A DNA stretch of 64,000 nt, taken from positions 16,821,989-16,885,988 of the forward strand of contig CM073537.1 of assembly GCA_037074615.1 (NCBI GenBank), in the 5' to 3' direction. The notes beneath the pieces were generated by a model. The model ran no database searches. It was given only the letters and a program-made list of their open reading frames with translations, and had not been told where the DNA came from. Below are positions 58,771 through 64,000 of the stretch, in pieces. This DNA comes from Leucaena leucocephala (taxonomy: Eukaryota > Streptophyta > Magnoliopsida > Fabales > Fabaceae). Position numbers and translations under genes: made by a program. Position 1 is the stretch's first letter. Each line of letters begins with the position of its first letter.

Positions 58771-61700
58771 TCAGATTCCCTGAAGAACTCGCTGAGGATC
58801 CAGTTGCCCGCTATAATAACTAGAGGGAACAGCTGAAAGCTCTAGTCTCCCTCTCCATTCTTCACCGGGTTTTAAAGTGATAGACTTTTCAACAGCAGCA
58901 GCCTCTACACAAAGCATATGCTTATACTCATCATCCGCAAAATCTGCCATACCCTTTGCTTTCTTATCCCAGGGGTTCCATACCACTGCATAGATGAATA
59001 ATATAAGGGTGTGTGTGTGTGAGAGAGAGAGAGATATCAACAGCCACTATAGTGAAAACAATTTCAAACATCAAACTCTAAAATGTAAACCATATTTTTA
59101 TAAATACAATTCTTAAATGTGGGAGCATACAATTCAATTGCTACAAAGGTTATGAAACACGCTACTGGATAGACAAAGCTGTTAAGTTGTGTCAGATGAA
59201 GCTATCCATTTTGTTCTTCAGATACTAGCACATTTTTCAGGGATGGCATTTCAAAACCTCTTCATAAAATTACAACTCAATCTCAAACATTTCAAGTCAT
59301 GGGATCAAAATGTACTAAGTTTAAATCGTAAAAATGTCATCATTTAGCTTATGTCAGCAGTGCTATGCTTGAAAGTGATATTGCAGAGATGAAGATGAAA
59401 AACAGGAAACTCCTCCAAGCGATGCTTTACTAGGATAATTAAGTCTTTCATTGCATCTTTATCTATTTACATATCTCTGAGATATAGTAAAAATTCAAAA
59501 TTCCCTATTTTGGTTTACGGGCTAAATACAGTTTACGACATGTGATTCAAGCTATTTTCACTTCCTTGCTCCGTGGCTGGAAGGTTATATTCCACTACCC
59601 AGAGGTTGGTTCTGTCAGCACAAAATCATTCGACAGTTTAATTTTATTAAATATCAAATGAAACCCCCCAAATACTACCAAATTTTCCAAAATTTCACAC
59701 AATTCCATCTAACATTATTCAACCCATTCTTTCCTACCAAACCCCACACTCCCCAATTCTTGTCCCATACTCAAATCCTATCTAATTCCCCATTTTCTCC
59801 AATTTTCACTGTCATATCAGAATCTCCGACCCCTTTCTTAGACTGAACCACCACACTCCCCAATGTTAAATGTGAGATCCCCAAAATTATCAGTTCCGTC
59901 CTAAAATCCCGAACTCCCCTGCCCAAAAACAATTCCCACTCTCCCTATTCTAGCCTAAAGTGTTCAATTAAACATCCTTGATATATATATTCCCAACCAA
60001 GCTCTTCAATTTCTTGTTTCCCCAACCTCAAATACGGTTTTTGTTGATTCTTCAAATATAAATCATTGTACAGTAGAAATCACCGGCCAGTAAATTTTAT
60101 AAATACAACTAACTTGGGCTACAGAGTCGTTGGCACAGTGTAAACATATGGTAGCTAGGTTTAAATAAGTTTTTTGGTCACGAGTAGACTAGGCTAGCTA
60201 ATTGAAACAGGGGAGGGGGAGGGGGAGGGGGAGAAGAGAAAAAAGAGGAAGCAGGTAGACAAAATTGATGTTGAGAGGGTTACGGCTGTTAGGGAATCCG
60301 AGTAAGGGGTAGTTGAGGAAGAAATTGTCAGGAAACCAATCCACACCTATATTATAAATAGGGGAGTGTATGCAGATGCAATGGCTGAATGAATTCTGTT
60401 GCCATTTTATTTCTAAAGATTTTATCATGTACCATAGGTCAAAGATTTCTAAGAGTTATGTCGACTGAGCTACTAGAAGACAGTCAAAAGAGTTGTTCAA
60501 TGGAAGCAAGTCAGAATCTGGGGAGAGGCTTGCCTGGAAAGAATGTTGCTAGAGAAAGTGCTAGTTGCTAAAGCTTTTGCATTGGAGATTTGGTATCATA
60601 CGTCATTGTGCTTGGTGTAGGTGTTTAGGTTTACAAGTCTAGATATGTTTGTTTCGCTTTAATTGGTTGCTATAATCTATTTGCAAGAAGCTAAAGTTTT
60701 GACAGACTTCAGTCAGCGGGGTGCTATAGTGTGAGTACAGGCTATGCTAAAGTAAGTGTGCTGATACTCATGGTTTGGAATTTTGCTAGTTGCAATGCCA
60801 ATGTGCTTGACCAAATTAATGATTATAAATAGATACACAAGGAGCCTAGCTTAGTAAGTAAATGATCTCATTCAAACTACTTTTTCGTTCTTTTTCTCTA
60901 TTAACAAAGATGAACTTGATAATACTCACCAGCATCAGGAAGTCCATCTTTACGTAGCACAAATGTTCTTTTTTTCTCATGATCAAGAATCGCAATCTTT
61001 GTGGGAGTGTTGAGATATATCTTGTCCACCTATCATGCGAAGAAATACCATCAAATCAAAACTTACTACATAAATGTACTCAATATGTTCAGATTCATAG
61101 GCAAACTGGGTACAGATACATGCGAAAAAGGGATTTCCTTCTAAAAAATTAAGATAAATATGATTATGGGCTGGCTGCAGCCAATGCCCACACATGGAAT
61201 GGGGGGCATGAGTTGTGCTATCATGGGCAATAAGCAATGGCCGAGAAAAGAATACCACATAGGATAAGAAAGAAAGGAAAATCAAGACAATAATAATCGA
61301 GATGGAACTGCTGCAACCAGCTTCCAGGTCACATGTATTTGGCTCTGAGAGTGATCAGCACTAAACAGAACCCATTTTTGCATCTTTTCATCTTTGCAGA
61401 AGGGGAGAAAACAACTTACTTCAGATTCAAACGTCAAAGCATCCCCCTGTTCAGTAAAACGCTCCTTGTTCTGCAAGTTGTCAAGATAATCCAGTGTCTC
61501 TAATCCCTCAACTCGAACTTCACTGAATACAGGCAAAGGAACTAGTAAGAACCAAGTAAACTGCTAGCCACAAATATATCTATTCCTGAGATTAAAAAGA
61601 AAGTAAATATATGAAGAGTAATTAAGCTAAATTAGTATAAAAAACAGAACAAAAACATAAATACATACAGAAATAAATATAATTTATATCAGGTAAATTT

Positions 61701-63530
61701 TGATAAATTAACAATAGCTGCTTGAATATTTCACAACATATAAGGAACATTTTTGTTGAAGTGTATAACACTGAAAATTTACAGAGACAGAACTATGGGA
61801 TTTGAATGCAGCAAATTCAATAGCAGATTATTTTGACATCGACATATAAGGAACATTTTTGTTGAAGTGTATAACACTGAAAATTTACACAGACAGAGAG
61901 CTATAGGATTTTAATGCAGCAAATTCAATAGCAGATTATTTTGACATCAACAAATTTCCATATATGCATATCCAAACTAGAGACCTTCATTTAACAAAGA
62001 ATATGACAAGTTGAAACCAAAGACAGCTTTACAAATTCCTTAACAAAATTATGCATTTTAAGCCTGAGACAGATCCAAAACAAAAATTGCTGAACTACAC
62101 CAAGTTATAAAATGATAAAGTTTTCTTCATCCTTTTACTACACTGATCAAGTTTAGCTCTTGACTGAAAGTTACTTTGAAGAATACCAAGACACAAAAAG
62201 TAAGTACAGGGAGTTTAATCAGGCACCCATACAATATAACCAACCTCATCCCCCTGCCAAGACTTATAAGACAGTGGTTGAACTCAATTTTTATCATAAA
62301 ATTCCTTGTCAAAATACAAGTGGGACGAGACAAGCACTTGGAACTACACCTATAACAACTAAGAATTACAAGTTTACACTCCAATAAGTTTCAATACAAT
62401 ATTCATAATGTTTCTACAGAAGCAGACTGAACAAGGTGACAGAGTGAATTGCAAAATTTGACACGCTAAATAAAAACCAGTAATACTGAAGAGTGAGAAA
62501 AACTTGTTTCAAGAACTTTACCTACCTTATGTCAGACACAGAGAAATATGTATGATAAGCAAATGTGAATGAAAATGGCTTCCCGTCAGGATTTGTATTC
62601 CTAATCCGAGATGTTAACATCAGGTCTCCTCCTGGTCCAAGGGCTACCCTAAGACGGAATTCAAAACTAAATCCAAACAGAAAAACATACAAATTAGAAA
62701 TCCAAATAGTGAAAACTTAATAAAAGAAGTAAAACGTATGTTATCATAAAAGCAAACATAGCGTTGAAAATCTCCACTCTCTATATATACCTGTGAGGCC
62801 AAATCTTTGCATCTTCTTCAGAGGGTTTAAGGATCAAATCAACAAAAGCTTTGCTGGAGGTATTTGTTGGGAAAGGAGGAGGATCATTGTCAATGGTCCA
62901 GAACCGGTTTCTAGCAAATCCATGCAACTCAAGTGTACCATGGCTTCCAAACTGCAATTACAGTGCAAGTTTCCTTCAACATGTGATTAGGAATCTAACC
63001 ACCATTATAAAGCATTTTTAAGGGAATTAACAAAATAATTATCTCTAGATTCAGATCAGAAGCTAGGATTTTCAATTGCATCAATTGCTATTAAAGATTT
63101 CAACATAATTTCGGAGATAGTGAATTAAATTGTAACGTTAGAGTTTCGCAATAATCCAGGAATTTAATCAACTGGGCATCCTACTATGGGTTATCCATGA
63201 ATTTCCAAAAGAAAAAAAGATTACTTGAGATATGATATTAGGGTTTCTTAATTGGGTAAAATCATGATTATTAGGAGCTTATCTATATAACAGAATCATT
63301 TAATGTATGCCAGAGCTTAAGTTTTATGTTTACATATATGTCAAGACTTAAAACTGCATCTCATTTCTTTTATCCCTTAACTTTTCTACCCATCCACTTT
63401 TTTCTCCTTTCCCAAATGGCATTGTCACAGTAAAAGCAATTATGGGAACTATATATATCGAAGAAGCACTTACTTGAGGAAAGCATATTGGAATCCCTCC
63501 TCGAATTGCCTTTGGAGGCTTAAATATAGC
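58771..63530 (-). CDS. Glucose-6-phosphate 1-epimerase (aldose-1-epimerase family), 5'-partial
   Basis: Interconverts alpha- and beta-glucose 6-phosphate (or related hexose-6-phosphates). The last six exons are visible, minus strand: 63530-63474, 62951-62791, 62666-62526, 61522-61420, 61029-60930, 58985-58771 (stop TGA). Phases join correctly and give 258 residues. The sequence begins AIFKPPKAIRGGIPICFPQ, then SHGTLELHGFARNRFW with the family His, FAYHTYFSVSDIS with a second conserved His, VEGLETLDYLDNL with a likely catalytic Asp, and HMLCVEAAAVE with the general-base Glu. It ends LDPQRVLQGI. The N-terminal exon(s), normally ending near a LLFTSSK-type segment, are not found up to 64000 and should lie beyond the window. 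The last intron (58986-60929) is 1.9 kb. Confidence 0.93.
60209..60234 (+). repeat. (GGGGGA)n run, G-quadruplex-capable, in the epimerase's last visible intron
   Basis: Four G runs of four or five bases separated by single A residues occur on the plus strand, which is the antisense strand of the gene. The sense transcript therefore carries a (TCCCCC)n pyrimidine tract. A G-quadruplex is expected from the pattern alone. Confidence 0.7.
61736..61950. repeat. 106-bp tandem duplication in an epimerase intron
   Basis: Copies 61736-61841 and 61842-61950 differ by only a few bases and a small indel. The unit includes AAGGAACATTTTTGTTGAAG and CAATAGCAGATTATTTTGAC. It lies in the intron between exons 62666-62526 and 61522-61420 and does not touch splice sites. 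Confidence 0.85.
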
Positions 63531-64000
63531 CTGCACAAGGAACATGATAACACTCCATCAGGAGATACAAATTGAATGATTCCTAATAGAGGTTATTTAT
63601 GTATCTTAGATGCCAGTCAGAGAGATATTTATCTGGATGTTAGCACACAATTTGTAGATCTAGTGGCTCCACATTCCACAAAATTGTTTAACATGCTTAG
63701 ACAACAACCAGAATATTAAAGTTCAAGTGCATGGTTCTGTAAGATTACACATTAACTAGGAAGGACACAAGTATATACAATTGATATCACTATATATATT
63801 TGGACAAAAATAGATAAAATGCATTTGGAGAAAATAGCTAGAATGCAACCATCCAAGCCAAATAAGAACACGTAGAATAACAAGCATTTAAAAGAAGCAG
63901 GGAAACACAAAAGAAGAGAGAGAGAGGGACAGTGAAAGAATGAAAAAACAGAAGAAAAAAAAAGCTGAAGAAAAAACACCACTGTGGAAAAATGCTAGCA
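63531..64000 (-). other. Probable intron of the epimerase gene, running off the window
   Basis: Upstream of the 63530 acceptor (TTGTGCAG on the minus strand) no coding match to the epimerase N-terminus is visible. The stretch ends in a purine-rich plus-strand tract (63900-63980). It is most simply an intron whose donor is outside the window. Confidence 0.55.

Noticed and set aside
59658..59846. 62-codon plus-strand frame in the long epimerase intron
   Set aside because: Pro/Phe/Ser-biased low-complexity frame antisense to an intron, with no domain.
1..64000. CRISPR arrays, operons, bacterial insertion sequences
   Set aside because: The window is plant nuclear DNA with spliced genes; the only regular repeats are microsatellites, minisatellites and transposon arms.

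Overview
This is a plant nuclear window from a eudicot. The evidence is strongly AT-rich intergenic DNA, GT-AG introns, plant-only gene families (P3A proton ATPase, class III peroxidase, plastid NFU, DUF863-type protein, IBH1-like HLH) and a dense load of plant transposon remnants. An Au-type SINE and legume-like protein wording make a legume plausible, but the species cannot be fixed from the sequence alone.

Layout. 1-7.9 kb is gene-free and AT-rich, with SINE-like repeats, a TIR element and a direct-repeat pair. 8.16-14.37 kb (+) is a complete 16-exon plasma-membrane H+-ATPase of 954 aa. 14.4-18.3 kb is intergenic and holds a near-perfect 224-bp tandem duplication. 18.39-18.88 kb (+) is a single-exon IBH1-like HLH protein. 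21.29-22.91 kb (+) is a three-exon, probably plastid-targeted small membrane protein. 24.14-26.22 kb (-) is a four-exon plastid NFU iron-sulfur scaffold. 26.3-38.4 kb is a long AT-rich gene desert. 38.45-41.04 kb (+) is a DUF863-type protein with an intron-containing, uORF-bearing leader. 42.44-44.68 kb (-) is a class III peroxidase. 44.9-58.7 kb is a repeat-rich accessory tract. 58.77-63.53 kb (-) holds the 3' six exons of a glucose-6-phosphate 1-epimerase whose 5' end lies beyond the window.

The accessory tract (45-58 kb) is the most unusual part. It contains a 157-bp hAT MITE with a perfect 8-bp target-site duplication; a long-TIR, Pack-MULE-like element carrying a broken fragment of a DELLA gibberellin-response gene; a patch of organelle rRNA-like DNA mixing mitochondrial 26S and plastid 5S matches; a second MULE-like element with ~220-bp TIRs and a 9-bp TSD; an L1 LINE tail; an Au SINE with a perfect 15-bp TSD; a 753-bp hAT element with an 8-bp TSD; and a duplicated host segment that brackets the last two.

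The genes are independent housekeeping or regulatory units and form no operon or evident pathway. Exon borders were read by eye from reading-frame continuity, splice dinucleotides and family knowledge. No alignment was run.
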